DNA of 64,000 nucleotides from Mycoplana azooxidifex (GTDB lineage: Bacteria; Pseudomonadota; Alphaproteobacteria; Rhizobiales; Rhizobiaceae), in the NCBI RefSeq assembly GCF_014196765.1, contig NZ_JACIEE010000008.1:248001-312000 (forward strand). The letters run 5' to 3'. Below, in pieces: positions 25,981 through 37,414 of the stretch (positions within the stretch are counted from its first letter, which is position 1; every line of letters starts with the position of its first letter). The position numbers and the translations under genes were made by a program. Under the pieces are notes generated by a model, which saw only the letters and a program-made list of their open reading frames with translations, ran no database searches and had not been told where the DNA came from.

Positions 25981-27771
25981 ATGCACCGTTACCGCAGCCA
26001 TACCTGCGCCGCCCTCCGCAAGTCCGACGTCGGCCAGACGGTCCGTCTTTCCGGCTGGGTCCACCGCGTCCGCGACCATGGCGGCGTGCTCTTCATCGAC
26101 CTGCGCGACCACTACGGCATCACCCAGGTCGTCGCCGATCCGGACAGCCCCGCCTTCAAGGTCGCCGAGACCGTTCGCGGCGAGTGGGTCATCCGCATCG
26201 ACGGGCTCGTCAAGGCGCGCACGGACGAGACGGTCAACAAGAACATGCCCACCGGCGAGATCGAGCTCTATGCCCACGAGATCGAAGTGCTCTCGGCCGC
26301 CAGGGAACTGCCGCTGCCGGTGTTCGGCGAGCCGGACTATCCCGAAGACGTGCGCCTGAAGTACCGCTTCCTCGACCTGCGCCGCGAGACGCTGCACAAG
26401 AACATCGTCAAGCGTACGCAGATCATCGCTTCCATGCGCCGCGAGATGAACAATGTCGGCTTCACGGAATATTCGACGCCGATCCTGACGGCGTCCTCGC
26501 CGGAAGGCGCGCGCGACTTCCTGGTGCCGAGCCGTATCCACGAGGGCACGTTCTACGCCCTGCCGCAGGCGCCGCAACAGTACAAGCAGCTTTTGATGGT
26601 CGCCGGTTTCGACCGCTACTTCCAGATCGCCCCCTGCTTCCGCGACGAGGATCCGCGCGCCGACCGCCTGCCGGGCGAGTTCTACCAGCTCGACCTGGAG
26701 ATGAGCTTCGTCGAGCAGGAAGACGTCTGGAACACGATGGAACCGGTGATCCGCGGCATCTTCGAGGAGTTTTCGAACGGCAAGCCGGTCACCCAGACCT
26801 TCCGCCGCATCGCCTATGACGACGCCATCCGCGCCTACGGCTCCGACAAGCCGGACCTGCGCAACCCGATCGAGATGCAGACCGTCACCGATCACTTCGC
26901 CGGTTCCGGCTTCAAGGTGTTCGCCAACATGATCGCCTCGAACCCGAAGGTCGAGGTCTGGGCGATCCCGGCCAGGACCGGCGGCAGCCGCGCCTTCTGC
27001 GACCGCATGAATGCCTGGGCGCAGTCGACCGGCCAGCCGGGGCTCGGCTACATCTTCTGGAAGGAAGAGGACGGCAACATCGCAGGCTCTGGGCCGCTCG
27101 CCAAGAACATCGGCGAAGAGCGGACCGAAGCCCTGCGCACCCAGCTGGGTCTCGAAGCGGGCGACGCCTGCTTCTTCGTTGCCGGCGACCCGGCCAAGTT
27201 CTACAAGTTCGCAGGCGAGGCCCGCACGCGGGCCGGCGAGGAACTGAACCTCGTCGACCGCGACCGCTTCGAGCTCTGCTGGATCGTCGATTTCCCGTTC
27301 TTCGAGTATAACGAGGACGAGAAGAAGATCGACTTCGCCCACAATCCGTTCTCCATGCCGCAGGGCGGCCTCGAGGCACTCGAGAACCAGGATCCGCTGA
27401 CGATCAAGGCCTACCAGTACGACATGGTCTGCAACGGCTTCGAGATCGCCTCGGGCTCGATCCGTAACCAGTCGCCGGAACTGATGGTCAAGGCGTTCGA
27501 GAAGGTGGGCCTCAGCCAGGCGGACGTGGAAGAGCGCTTCGGCGGCCTCTACCGCGCCTTCCAGTACGGCGCGCCGCCGCATGGCGGGATGGCGGCCGGC
27601 ATCGACCGCGTGGTCATGCTGCTGGTCGGCGCCAAGAACCTGCGCGAGATCTCGCTGTTCCCGATGAACCAGCAGGCGCAGGACCTGCTGATGGGCGCGC
27701 CGTCCCCGGCAACCCCGGCACAGCTACGCGAACTGGCGTTGCGCGTGACCCCGACGCCGAAGAAGGACTAA
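25981..27771 (+). CDS. aspS: Aspartyl-tRNA synthetase
   Basis: The 596-residue class II synthetase has the OB-fold anticodon domain first ([20 protein letters not shown], about residues 22-41). Motif 2 region [10 protein letters not shown] follows, then the bacterial GAD insertion domain, and motif 3 [13 protein letters not shown] near residue 545. It charges tRNA-Asp, and, where AsnRS is absent and GatCAB present, tRNA-Asn as well; that cannot be judged in this window. Downstream by five bases is a FUSC-like gene. Confidence 0.97.
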   Translation: MHRYRSHTCAALRKSDVGQTVRLSGWVHRVRDHGGVLFIDLRDHYGITQVVADPDSPAFKVAETVRGEWVIRIDGLVKARTDETVNKNMPTGEIELYAHEIEVLSAARELPLPVFGEPDYPEDVRLKYRFLDLRRETLHKNIVKRTQIIASMRREMNNVGFTEYSTPILTASSPEGARDFLVPSRIHEGTFYALPQAPQQYKQLLMVAGFDRYFQIAPCFRDEDPRADRLPGEFYQLDLEMSFVEQEDVWNTMEPVIRGIFEEFSNGKPVTQTFRRIAYDDAIRAYGSDKPDLRNPIEMQTVTDHFAGSGFKVFANMIASNPKVEVWAIPARTGGSRAFCDRMNAWAQSTGQPGLGYIFWKEEDGNIAGSGPLAKNIGEERTEALRTQLGLEAGDACFFVAGDPAKFYKFAGEARTRAGEELNLVDRDRFELCWIVDFPFFEYNEDEKKIDFAHNPFSMPQGGLEALENQDPLTIKAYQYDMVCNGFEIASGSIRNQSPELMVKAFEKVGLSQADVEERFGGLYRAFQYGAPPHGGMAAGIDRVVMLLVGAKNLREISLFPMNQQAQDLLMGAPSPATPAQLRELALRVTPTPKKD

Positions 27772-27776
27772 GGGCC

Positions 27777-28253
27777 TTGCTGCAGACGCTGCTCGAACGC
27801 GGCCGCGCAGCTTTCTCCCGTGCCCTGGCGGCGGCTCTGTCCGCCGCCCTGGCCTACTGGCTGGCGCATCTGCTGTTCGGCCAGCCGCAGCCGCTCTTCG
27901 CCGCGATCAGCGCGCTGATCTGCCTGGCGCCCGGCATCCCCGACCACCTGCGCCAGGGCGCCAACCTGCTTGTCGGCGTGACGGTCGGCATCCTCGTCGG
28001 CGAACTGGCGTTCCTGATCCCCTACGAATGGGGCGAAGTCAGGCTCGCCAGCGCCACGTTCCTGGCGATGATCCTCGCCTCGCTGTTCGGCCTCGCGCCG
28101 GTCGTCCCCATCCAGGCCGGCGTCTCCGCCATGCTCGTCCTCCTGATGGGCCCGCAATCCGCAGGGCTCGCCCGTTTCCTCGACGTCATCCTGGGCGTGG
28201 TGATCGGCGTCACGGTGGCCGTCGTGTTCTTTAGGGCCAAGCGGGAGGACTGA
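27777..28253 (+). CDS. FUSC/aromatic acid exporter-like membrane protein
   Basis: The 158-residue protein starts at a TTG five bases after the aspS stop, behind TAAGGG. It has about four to five membrane segments and the motif QPLFAAISALICLAPGIPDH, then GANLLVGVTVGILVGEL and ILGVVIGVTVAVVFF. This is the N-terminal membrane module of FUSC/YgaE-type aromatic acid exporters without the long soluble domain. The substrate is unknown. It is probably co-transcribed with aspS. Confidence 0.75.
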   Translation: MLQTLLERGRAAFSRALAAALSAALAYWLAHLLFGQPQPLFAAISALICLAPGIPDHLRQGANLLVGVTVGILVGELAFLIPYEWGEVRLASATFLAMILASLFGLAPVVPIQAGVSAMLVLLMGPQSAGLARFLDVILGVVIGVTVAVVFFRAKRED

Positions 28254-28266
28254 ACGAGCTTGCTCG

Positions 28267-28280
28267 TGTGAATTGTCACA
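28267..28280 (+). promoter_or_regulatory. Inverted repeat TGTGA-N4-TCACA (Crp/Fnr-like)
   Basis: TGTGA-ATTG-TCACA lies 71 bases before the chemoreceptor start, in an AT-rich upstream region. The half-sites are those of CRP, but the spacer is 4, as in FNR sites, not 6. It may be an operator for a Crp/Fnr-family regulator; this is inference. Confidence 0.35.
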
Positions 28281-28311
28281 AAACGTTCATAAGCGATTGA
28301 GTTTACGTTAA

Positions 28312-30498
<2,187 letters not shown>

Positions 30499-30536
30499 GG
30501 GGCGTGTCGCCCCGGATAGCGGACGGAGCCTGCACA

Positions 30537-30564
30537 GAAAAACCCGGCGGGATCGCCGCCGGGT
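30537..30564 (-). terminator. Terminator for the minus-strand gene at 30596
   Basis: ACCCGGCGG pairs with CCGCCGGGT around a short GATCG loop. Read on the minus strand, the stem is followed by TTTTTC. It sits between the convergent chemoreceptor gene and the secreted-protein gene and works best for the latter. Confidence 0.75.
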
Positions 30565-30595
30565 CGTTCAATTTCGGGTTCTTGAGCCGCCCGAT

Positions 30596-31783
30596 TTACT
30601 CGTTCGCCTTCACCGTCACGCCCAGCACCTGCGGGATCGTGTTCGGTGCGCCCATGGCGGCGCCCATGATCATCGGGAAGGGGACCGGGGCTGCCGGTGC
30701 GGCGATAATCGTCAGGCTCCTGGGGTCGTCGAGATAGGTGTTGACCGCCTGCGCGATCTGGTTCTGCAATTCGGGCATGTTGAGCTGCGCGATCATCAGC
30801 GGCGCCAGACCCTTCAGCGACTGCGCCATCTGCTCGCCGCTGACGCCCTGTTCGGCGCCGACGACGTCCAGCACCTTCTTGGTCAGCGAGGCGTCGGCAA
30901 AGCTGATCTTGGCGTTGTTGAAGGTCAGCTGCTGCATTAGCCCCATCATCGACATGCCGAGCGCGTTGTTGGCTTCATCCTTGTTGGGATTGGCCTGGCT
31001 CGCCTCGACCGCCTCGCGCATCGCGTTGATGAAATCCAGCGTGTAGCCGGAAATGGCGAAGGAGAGGTCGAGCCTGCCGATATCGGCGAAGTCTAGCGCG
31101 TACTCGTCGACCGACATCAGGCCGGTGTCGAGCGCCCAGCCGCCCTTCATGCTGGCCTTGCCGCTGATCGTGGTCAGGCCCAGCTTCTGGATGGTCTCGC
31201 GGCTCTTCGGGTCCTCGACCTGGCTGAGGTCCGCCTTGATGCCGGAGACGGTGCCGTCATAATCGAGCCCGGCATTGTCGGCGCGGCGCACGACATTGCC
31301 CTCCATGCCCGACAGGGAGAAGACCTCGGTGCCCTTGCTTGCGACCGTGACTGGGCCGGAGCTGGCGCGCTCGTAGAAGAGCATGGTGTCGAGCGACTTG
31401 CCATCGGCATTCGCCGGGATGACCAGCCCGCCGAGCTGCATGTCGCTCGCCGTGATGGTCATGTCGCCCTCGGTGCGGTTGACGTCGGCAAAGCGGACCG
31501 TCTCGACCGTGTAGCCGCCGTCGCCGTCCTCTGCCACGCCCTCGAGCCTGACGTCGCCGATCTCCGTCGGCTCGCCGCCGGTCGGCGTCACCTTCGTGCC
31601 CTGCAGGGTGAGGTTGTCGCCGTCGGTGACGATGCTGCCGAAGGAGACGGTCAGCCCGCTTGCGCCGTTCGCCGCGTTCAGCTTGGCGACGAGGTCGGCG
31701 CCGTCGAGCGCGAAGGCGGGGCTTGCGAGGGCTGCAAGCGCAACGCCTGTCAGCATCGTGCGGAGAGTGCGGTAATGAAACAT
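30596..31783 (-). CDS. Secreted hypothetical protein (395 aa)
   Basis: It starts at ATG 31783 with an AGAGGAA ribosome-binding site. A signal peptide (MFHYRTLRTMLTGVALAALA, cut after ASPAFA) is followed by a long beta-rich region with many repeated 'T-L-Q-G / D-V-R-L-E-G' style strands. Near the C-terminus is a helical part with QLTFNNAKISFADASLTKKV and a NTYLDDPRSLTI stretch. The layout of repeated beta strands and a helical C-terminal part resembles DUF945/AsmA-like envelope proteins seen in rhizobia. I cannot name the family. It is expected in the periplasm and ends at a good terminator. Confidence 0.75.
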   Translation of the reverse strand: MFHYRTLRTMLTGVALAALASPAFALDGADLVAKLNAANGASGLTVSFGSIVTDGDNLTLQGTKVTPTGGEPTEIGDVRLEGVAEDGDGGYTVETVRFADVNRTEGDMTITASDMQLGGLVIPANADGKSLDTMLFYERASSGPVTVASKGTEVFSLSGMEGNVVRRADNAGLDYDGTVSGIKADLSQVEDPKSRETIQKLGLTTISGKASMKGGWALDTGLMSVDEYALDFADIGRLDLSFAISGYTLDFINAMREAVEASQANPNKDEANNALGMSMMGLMQQLTFNNAKISFADASLTKKVLDVVGAEQGVSGEQMAQSLKGLAPLMIAQLNMPELQNQIAQAVNTYLDDPRSLTIIAAPAAPVPFPMIMGAAMGAPNTIPQVLGVTVKANE

Positions 31784-31996
31784 CGGAATTCCTCTTGTCT
31801 GGCAATATGATGACGGGTGCCGTCTCCCGCACTTAAACGTGTGGCGTGCGGACAATATTCGCGCGCGGTTAAGCATCTGTGCAGGGCCAATCTAGAGGGC
31901 GAAGGGCCCGGAAATGTGACCAGGACCGGGCGGCTATCCACAGCGCAATCGCCCGGATTTCTTGCTGCGAATCGGCTTGTTCGCTAGTCAAGTCCC

Positions 31997-34276
31997 ATGG
32001 GACAAGAGATTTTGCCGCCCGGTGGCGGAGACGACGACAATATCCTTCCGGTCGACCTCAAGGCGGCGCTCGAAGAGCGCTATCTCGCCTATGCGCTGTC
32101 GACCATCATGCACCGGGCCTTGCCCGACGTTCGCGACGGCCTCAAGCCGGTCCACCGCCGCATCGTCCACGCCATGCGCGCGCTTAGGCTCGATCCGGGA
32201 CAGGCCTACAAGAAATGCGCTCGTATCGTCGGCGACGTGATGGGTAAGTTCCACCCGCACGGCGATGCCTCGATCTACGACGCGCTGGTGCGCCTGTCGC
32301 AGGATTTCGCCATCCGCTATCCGCTCGTGGACGGGCAGGGCAACTTCGGCAACATCGACGGCGATAACGCGGCTGCGATGCGTTACACCGAAGCGCGCAT
32401 GACCGACGTCGCCACGCTGATCCTGGAAGGGATCGACGAGGATGCGGTCGATTTTCGCCCGACCTACAACGAGGAGGACGACGAGCCGGTCGTGCTGCCG
32501 GGCTCCTTCCCCAACCTGCTCGCCAACGGCGCGTCCGGCATCGCGGTCGGCATGGCCACCTCGATCCCGCCGCACAACGCGCACGAGCTCTGCGACGCGG
32601 CCCTCTACCTGATCAAGAACCCGGACGCGACGGTCGATGAACTGATGTTCGACCCGGCCAACCCGCAGAAGGGCGGCATCGAGGGCCCGGATTTCCCGAC
32701 CGGCGGCGTGATCGTCGAGAGCCGCGCCAGCATGCTGGAATCCTATCGCACCGGCCGCGGCGGATTCCGCGTGCGGGCGAAGTGGGAGATCGAGGATCTC
32801 GGCCGCGGCGGCTACCAGATCGTCGTCACCGAAATTCCCTACCAGGTGCAGAAGTCGCGGCTGATCGAGAAGATCGCCGAGTTGTTGCTGGCGCGGAAAG
32901 TTCCGCTGCTGGAGGATATCCGCGACGAATCCGCAGAGGACGTGCGCATCGTGCTCGTGCCGAAGAGCCGCAGCGTCGACGCTGCGCTCTTGATGGAATC
33001 GCTGTTCAGGCTGTCGGAGCTGGAAAGCCGCATTCCGCTCAATATGAACGTGCTTTCCATGGGGCGTGTACCGCGCGTGATGGCGGTGAACGAGGTGCTG
33101 TCGGAATGGCTGGCGCATCGCCGCGAGGTGCTGCTGCGCCGTTCGCGCCACCGGCTCGCCGCGATCGAGCGCCGGCTGGAGATCCTCGGCGGCTACCTCG
33201 TCGCCTATCTCAACATCGATGAGGTCATCCGCATCATCCGCGAGGAGGACGAGCCGAAGCCCGCCCTGATGGTGCGCTTCACGCTCACGGACCTGCAGGC
33301 TGAATCGATCCTCAACATGCGGCTGCGCTCGCTGCGCAAGCTCGAGGAATTCGAGATCCGCACCGAGTTCGACGGTTTGACCAAGGAGAAAGCGGAGATC
33401 CAGTCGCTGCTGGAGTCGGAAGCCAAGCAGTGGCAGACCGTCGCCTGGCAGATCGGCGAGGTGAAGAAGAAATTCGCCAAGGCGACCGAGATCGGCCGTC
33501 GCCGCAGCCAGTTCTCGGACGCGCCCGAGACCGACATCGAGGCCATCCAGCAGGCGATGATCGAGAAGGAGCCGGTGACCGTCGTCATCTCCGAGAAGGG
33601 CTGGATCCGCGCGCTCAAGGGCCACATGGCCGATACGTCCGGCCTGCAGTTCAAGGAGGGCGATGCGCTCAACGTCGCCTTCCCGGCGCAGACGACGGAC
33701 AAGATCCTGATCGTCACCACCGGCGGCAAGGCCTACACGCTCGGCGCCGACAAGCTGCCGGGCGGGCGCGGGCACGGCGAGCCGCTGCGCATCATGGTCG
33801 ACATGGAAAACGACCAGGACGTGCTGACGGCCTTCGTGCACGACTCGGCCCGCAAAGTGATCCTCGCCTCGCAGGCCGGCAACGGCTTCGTCATCGCCGA
33901 GACGGAGATGGTCGCCAATACCCGCAAGGGCAAGCAGGTCATGAACGTCGGCATGCCGGACGAGGCCAAACTCGTGGTGCCGGTGCGCGGCGATCACGTC
34001 GCCGTCGTCGGCGAGAACCGCAAGATGCTGATCTTCCCGCTCGTGCAACTGCCGGAAATGTCGCGCGGCAAGGGCGTGCGCTTGCAGCGCTACAAGGACG
34101 GCGGCGTATCCGACCTTCGCTGCTTCGCTATGGGCGACGGCCTTTCCTGGGACGATAGCGCTGGCCGCACCTTCGTCCGCACCAAAGAAGAGCTCACGGA
34201 ATGGATCGGCGACCGCGCCGGCGCTGGCCGCACCGTGCCGAAGGGTTTTCCGCGCAGCGGCAAGTTCAGCGGCTAG
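31997..34276 (+). CDS. parC: DNA topoisomerase IV subunit A
   Basis: The 759-residue protein has the breakage-reunion domain, with catalytic Tyr130 in AMRYTEARM, and a C-terminal set of GyrA-like beta-pinwheel repeats ([31 protein letters not shown]). It lacks the GyrA-box length of gyrase and fits alphaproteobacterial ParC. In the quinolone-resistance region it reads [10 protein letters not shown], with Ala at the position of E. coli GyrA Ser83. It decatenates daughter chromosomes. No parE is in the window. Confidence 0.95.
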   Translation: MGQEILPPGGGDDDNILPVDLKAALEERYLAYALSTIMHRALPDVRDGLKPVHRRIVHAMRALRLDPGQAYKKCARIVGDVMGKFHPHGDASIYDALVRLSQDFAIRYPLVDGQGNFGNIDGDNAAAMRYTEARMTDVATLILEGIDEDAVDFRPTYNEEDDEPVVLPGSFPNLLANGASGIAVGMATSIPPHNAHELCDAALYLIKNPDATVDELMFDPANPQKGGIEGPDFPTGGVIVESRASMLESYRTGRGGFRVRAKWEIEDLGRGGYQIVVTEIPYQVQKSRLIEKIAELLLARKVPLLEDIRDESAEDVRIVLVPKSRSVDAALLMESLFRLSELESRIPLNMNVLSMGRVPRVMAVNEVLSEWLAHRREVLLRRSRHRLAAIERRLEILGGYLVAYLNIDEVIRIIREEDEPKPALMVRFTLTDLQAESILNMRLRSLRKLEEFEIRTEFDGLTKEKAEIQSLLESEAKQWQTVAWQIGEVKKKFAKATEIGRRRSQFSDAPETDIEAIQQAMIEKEPVTVVISEKGWIRALKGHMADTSGLQFKEGDALNVAFPAQTTDKILIVTTGGKAYTLGADKLPGGRGHGEPLRIMVDMENDQDVLTAFVHDSARKVILASQAGNGFVIAETEMVANTRKGKQVMNVGMPDEAKLVVPVRGDHVAVVGENRKMLIFPLVQLPEMSRGKGVRLQRYKDGGVSDLRCFAMGDGLSWDDSAGRTFVRTKEELTEWIGDRAGAGRTVPKGFPRSGKFSG

Positions 34277-34278
34277 GC

Positions 34279-34677
34279 TCAGGCGGTTGGCGGCAAAGGG
34301 ACGGTGAAGTCGCGCAGGAAACGGGTCGCCCCGTCCTCGTCGATTTCGCCGGCGGCCACACCGAGCACGAACTCAATCACCATGCCCTGGTCCGCCTGGA
34401 TCAGGTGCCCGTTGATATAGAGGAACATGAAAGCCGCCAGAAATCCGGTTCGCTTGTTGCCATCCGAGAAGGGGTGGTTACGGACGATGCCGTAGAGGTA
34501 GGCGGCAGCAAGCACGAACAGGTCGTCCTCGCCATAAGCCGCCTTATGCTGCGGCCGTGCAAGCGCCGCCTCCAGCGCATTTTCGTCTTTCAATCCCGGC
34601 AGGCCGCCATGTTCTCGCAACTGGTCACCATGGACGAGCTCGATGGCCTCACGGGTGAGCCACTTCAACTGGTTCAT
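34279..34677 (-). CDS. doc: Doc-type Fic/DOC toxin
   Basis: The 132-residue protein has the Fic motif HPFSDGNKRTGF. Lys in place of the second Gly marks the Doc branch, which phosphorylates EF-Tu rather than AMPylating. The N-terminal LTREAIELVHGDQLREHGG is also typical of Doc. It overlaps the upstream antitoxin gene by four bases, so the pair is translationally coupled. The 3' end is almost adjacent to the parC stop on the other strand. Confidence 0.92.
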   Translation of the reverse strand: MNQLKWLTREAIELVHGDQLREHGGLPGLKDENALEAALARPQHKAAYGEDDLFVLAAAYLYGIVRNHPFSDGNKRTGFLAAFMFLYINGHLIQADQGMVIEFVLGVAAGEIDEDGATRFLRDFTVPLPPTA

Positions 34678-34895
34678 TTGGCGAGTTCGCGCAGGGCGAC
34701 ACGGTATTTCTCCATGCCGATGCTCGCAGCGCGGAGTTGTTCGGCGAGTTCCGCATTTTGCGGCACGAGCGTCAGCTGGCCGTTTTCTTCCGTCACGGCA
34801 AATTCGTCCCCCGCCTTCAATCCAAGCCGCTCCAGCACCTCTTTCGGGATGATGATGCCTTCGGAATTGCCGATCTTGCGGATGGTGACGTTCAT
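34674..34895 (-). CDS. AbrB/MazE-type antitoxin paired with Doc
   Basis: The 73-residue protein begins MNVTIRKIGNSEGIIIPKEV and LERLGLKAGDEF, a SpoVT-AbrB swapped-hairpin DNA-binding fold. The C-terminal tail (about residues 45-73) should neutralise the toxin. The ribosome-binding site is GAGGAC. Doc is best known with a Phd antitoxin; an AbrB-type partner is a distinct, also recurring combination. A 10-base palindrome lies just upstream. Confidence 0.88.
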   Translation of the reverse strand: MNVTIRKIGNSEGIIIPKEVLERLGLKAGDEFAVTEENGQLTLVPQNAELAEQLRAASIGMEKYRVALRELAK

Positions 34896-34919
34896 GGCCG
34901 TGTCCTCATGTTGCAACGG

Positions 34920-34929
34920 TGTTATAACA
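34920..34929 (-). promoter_or_regulatory. Palindrome TGTTATAACA upstream of the AbrB-doc pair
   Basis: A perfect 10-base palindrome lies about 25 bases before the antitoxin start and contains a TATAAC -10-like hexamer. It is a good candidate for the autoregulatory operator of the AbrB-type antitoxin; binding is inferred. Confidence 0.5.
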
Positions 34930-34958
34930 TGGCCGGCGACCCGCCGCAATTCAAGCGG

Positions 34959-35879
34959 TCAAGCCTGTGTCGCCGCGATCTCCGGTCTGACGTTGCGCAG
35001 CCGCGCCGCCCTTGCCTTGCTGCGCATCTGCCATAGCGAATGCACGAACAGTGCCGCAACCAGGATGGAGCCGCCGACGAGCGTCTGGCTGGAGGGGCGC
35101 TCGGTGAAGATGATCCACACCCAGATCGGCGCGAGGATGGTCTCCAGCAGGTAGAACATGCCGACCTCGGGGGCGGAGAGATAGCGCGGGCCGGTGGCGA
35201 GGCACCAGAAGGCCAGCGGGATCATCACCAGCCCGTTGAAGAGGATGAAGCCGGGCTGTTCGACCTGGAACGTCCCGCCCGGCAGCATGATCAAGGCGAC
35301 GGCGGCGGGGATGATCGCGGCGACGAGCGGCACGAACCCCATGTCGGCCCCGCTCTTGCGGCTGATGGTGATCGCGCTGGCGAGAACGAACGCGTTCAGC
35401 GCCGCCATCGCGTCGCCGAAGAGATTGCCGCTGGTCAACCCGTCCTGCACGATCAGCGCGACGCCGCACACCATGGCGGCCATGGCGAGCAGCGTTGCAT
35501 TGGCCGGGCGCTCGCCAAGAAAGATCCATGACAGCAGTGCCGCGAACATCGAGGTGAAGGCGAGGATGAAGACCACGTTTGCCGTCGTCGTGTTGAAGAC
35601 GGCGAGCATGAAGGTCAGCGACCCGATGCCGTAGAGCGCGCCGGCGAGGAAACCCGCGCGACCGGGAATGAGCGTGATCGGACGTCCCAGCAGAAGGCGC
35701 ACGACCGACCACACGACGAAGGCGACGGCGCAGGTCGCAAGGCTGCGCACCGCCAGCACCGACCAGACCTCGCCGTGCGAGGAGCGGATCAGGGGAATGT
35801 CGAAGGAGAGCGCCAGGCCGCCGATGGCGGTGATCAGCAGGCCCTTGCGGTGCAGGGCGGGGTCTTGGACGTATGACAA
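34959..35879 (-). CDS. EamA/DMT family transporter
   Basis: The 306-residue protein has ten membrane spans in two EamA repeats, for example GLLITAIGGLALSFDIPLIR at the start and the internal IFLGERPANATLLAMAAMVC at the end of repeat 1. Repeat 2 ends with TERPSSQTLVGGSILVAAL. DMT members export or import metabolites; no substrate can be assigned. It lies downstream of bpt on the same strand with 15 bases between. Confidence 0.88.
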   Translation of the reverse strand: MSYVQDPALHRKGLLITAIGGLALSFDIPLIRSSHGEVWSVLAVRSLATCAVAFVVWSVVRLLLGRPITLIPGRAGFLAGALYGIGSLTFMLAVFNTTTANVVFILAFTSMFAALLSWIFLGERPANATLLAMAAMVCGVALIVQDGLTSGNLFGDAMAALNAFVLASAITISRKSGADMGFVPLVAAIIPAAVALIMLPGGTFQVEQPGFILFNGLVMIPLAFWCLATGPRYLSAPEVGMFYLLETILAPIWVWIIFTERPSSQTLVGGSILVAALFVHSLWQMRSKARAARLRNVRPEIAATQA

Positions 35880-35894
35880 GCGAAAATCCGATTC

Positions 35895-36656
35895 TCAGTC
35901 AGAGGATTCGCCATCATAGCGTTCCCAGCCGCGTGCCATCAGGTGCTCCTGCGGCAAAAACTTTGTTTTATAGTCCATCTTCCGCGATCCCTTGACCCAA
36001 TAGCCGAGATAGACATGGGGCAGGCCCAGCGCCTTCGCGCGCCGGACATGGTCCAGGATCATGAAGGTTCCGAGCGAGCGTTGGTCCTCGGCGGGATCGA
36101 AGAAGGAATAGACCATCGACAGGCCGTCACCCATCCGGTCCGTCAGGGCGACGGAGACCAGTTCGCCGCGCGGCCGCTCCTCTATGCCCGATCCCTCCGC
36201 GCGCTTGCGGTACTCGACGATCTTCGTGTGGACATGGGTATCCTCCACCATCATCGCATAGTCGAGCACCGACATGTCCGACATGCCGCCCTTCTGGTGG
36301 CGGCGGTCGAGGTAGCCGCGGAAAAGGGAATACTGCTCGCTCGACGGCTCGGCGGGATATTCGTAGCCGACCAGGTCGGCATTGGCGGCGATCACGCGCC
36401 GCATCGAGCGCGTCGGCCGGAATTCGTTGACGATGATGCGCACCGAGATGCACGCCCGGCAGGTCTCGCAGGCGGGGCGGTAGGCGATGTTCTGGGAACG
36501 GCGGAACCCGCCCTGGGTGAGAAGGTCGTTGAGTTCGGGCGCGCGCTCGCCGACCAGATGGGTGAAGACCTTCCGCTCCATTTCGTGCGGCAGGTATGGG
36601 CAAGCAGCCGGAGCCGTCAGATAGAACTGGGGGGCGGGGTTCGTCTGGGTATTCAT
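35895..36656 (-). CDS. bpt: Aspartate/glutamate leucyl/arginyltransferase (Bpt/Ate)
   Basis: The 253-residue enzyme attaches leucine (Bpt) or arginine (Ate) from charged tRNA to N-terminal Asp/Glu, feeding the N-end rule pathway (ClpS/ClpAP). The family marks are [34 protein letters not shown] (redox-sensitive Cys cluster), and [20 protein letters not shown] near the C-terminus. Alphaproteobacterial copies are often annotated as arginyltransferase. ATG 36656 fits the family start. Confidence 0.93.
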   Translation of the reverse strand: MNTQTNPAPQFYLTAPAACPYLPHEMERKVFTHLVGERAPELNDLLTQGGFRRSQNIAYRPACETCRACISVRIIVNEFRPTRSMRRVIAANADLVGYEYPAEPSSEQYSLFRGYLDRRHQKGGMSDMSVLDYAMMVEDTHVHTKIVEYRKRAEGSGIEERPRGELVSVALTDRMGDGLSMVYSFFDPAEDQRSLGTFMILDHVRRAKALGLPHVYLGYWVKGSRKMDYKTKFLPQEHLMARGWERYDGESSD

Positions 36657-36761
36657 GGTTTCGGCGCGCGACTCCAACCGGGCCTGACTATCAATATTAG
36701 CATGGCGCAGTTGAGGAAAAGGTCAACCGGCCCCGGCCGGGCGAAACATTACAAATGAAGG

Positions 36762-36838
36762 GCATCCGGAGCCTCCTTTCGAAGAATGCCGACAGCGCAA
36801 AGGCTGAGGGCACAACGACGGCAGGCACTCCGGATGCA
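36762..36838. other. Possible structured RNA or long-range hairpin
   Basis: GCATCCGGAG (36762-36771) pairs with CTCCGGATGC (36829-36838) around about 57 bases that hold CCTCCTTTC, an anti-Shine-Dalgarno-like stretch. It lies in the 189-base gap between bpt and the RDD gene (both minus strand). It could be a small RNA or a transcript end of the RDD gene. Nothing identifies the family. Confidence 0.3.
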
Positions 36839-36845
36839 GACGGTG

Positions 36846-37307
36846 CTACAGGCTGGAACGCCTTACGACGACGGTGCCGAGCAGGAGATCGTGCAAGAGG
36901 CGGCTGCGGTCGGTGAAGAGGCCGATCAACAGGATGAACGGAGTCAGCAGCGCATTGCCGATCCAGAACAGCACGAGGTAGACGATGGAGGTGAGGAAAT
37001 CCATCGGCCGCCCGTCGGTCCGCATGACGGCGAGATCCATCACGTTCATGCCGACGCTCGCCTGGTTCGGCCCGCCGACCGTCAGGCCGAAGTAGAGCAT
37101 GGCGACGATGACGAACAGCGCCGGATAGAGCATCCAGCCAAGCCCCAGCGTGATGATGCCGAGAAAGAAGACGGCCACGGCCGCCGGCACCCAGAGCAGG
37201 GCGACGATCGCATAGTCGATCAGAAAGGCGAAGATCCGTCGCGACAGCACGCCCCGGTAGGCGCGCCAGTCCGTGCTCGGCAGACGGGCCTCGTCAATAT
37301 TGCTCAT
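36846..37307 (-). CDS. RDD family membrane protein
   Basis: The 153-residue protein has the RDD signature LSRRIFAFLIDYAIV (Arg plus Asp in the first span) and three to four membrane helices (VPAAVAVFFLGIITLGLGWM, ALFVIVAMLYFGL, IVYLVLFWIGNALL). TDRSRLLHDLLLGTVVV near the C-terminus is also typical. Some RDD proteins are Na+/H+ antiporters; the function of this one is unknown. TAGGAG precedes ATG 37307. Confidence 0.88.
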   Translation of the reverse strand: MSNIDEARLPSTDWRAYRGVLSRRIFAFLIDYAIVALLWVPAAVAVFFLGIITLGLGWMLYPALFVIVAMLYFGLTVGGPNQASVGMNVMDLAVMRTDGRPMDFLTSIVYLVLFWIGNALLTPFILLIGLFTDRSRLLHDLLLGTVVVRRSSL

Positions 37308-37414
37308 CGAATGGCTCCTACGTTCAATCATGTTCCTGATATGGGAATTGCCGGTGCGAATGCAACAAACGCACGCGGTATCCCCCGGAAAGCCGATGCG
37401 ACCGGTTCGGGCGG

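Noticed and set aside
31935-31947. DnaA-box-like CTATCCACA upstream of parC
   Set aside because: A single near-match in a short intergenic region with no AT-rich unwinding element or further boxes; chance is sufficient.
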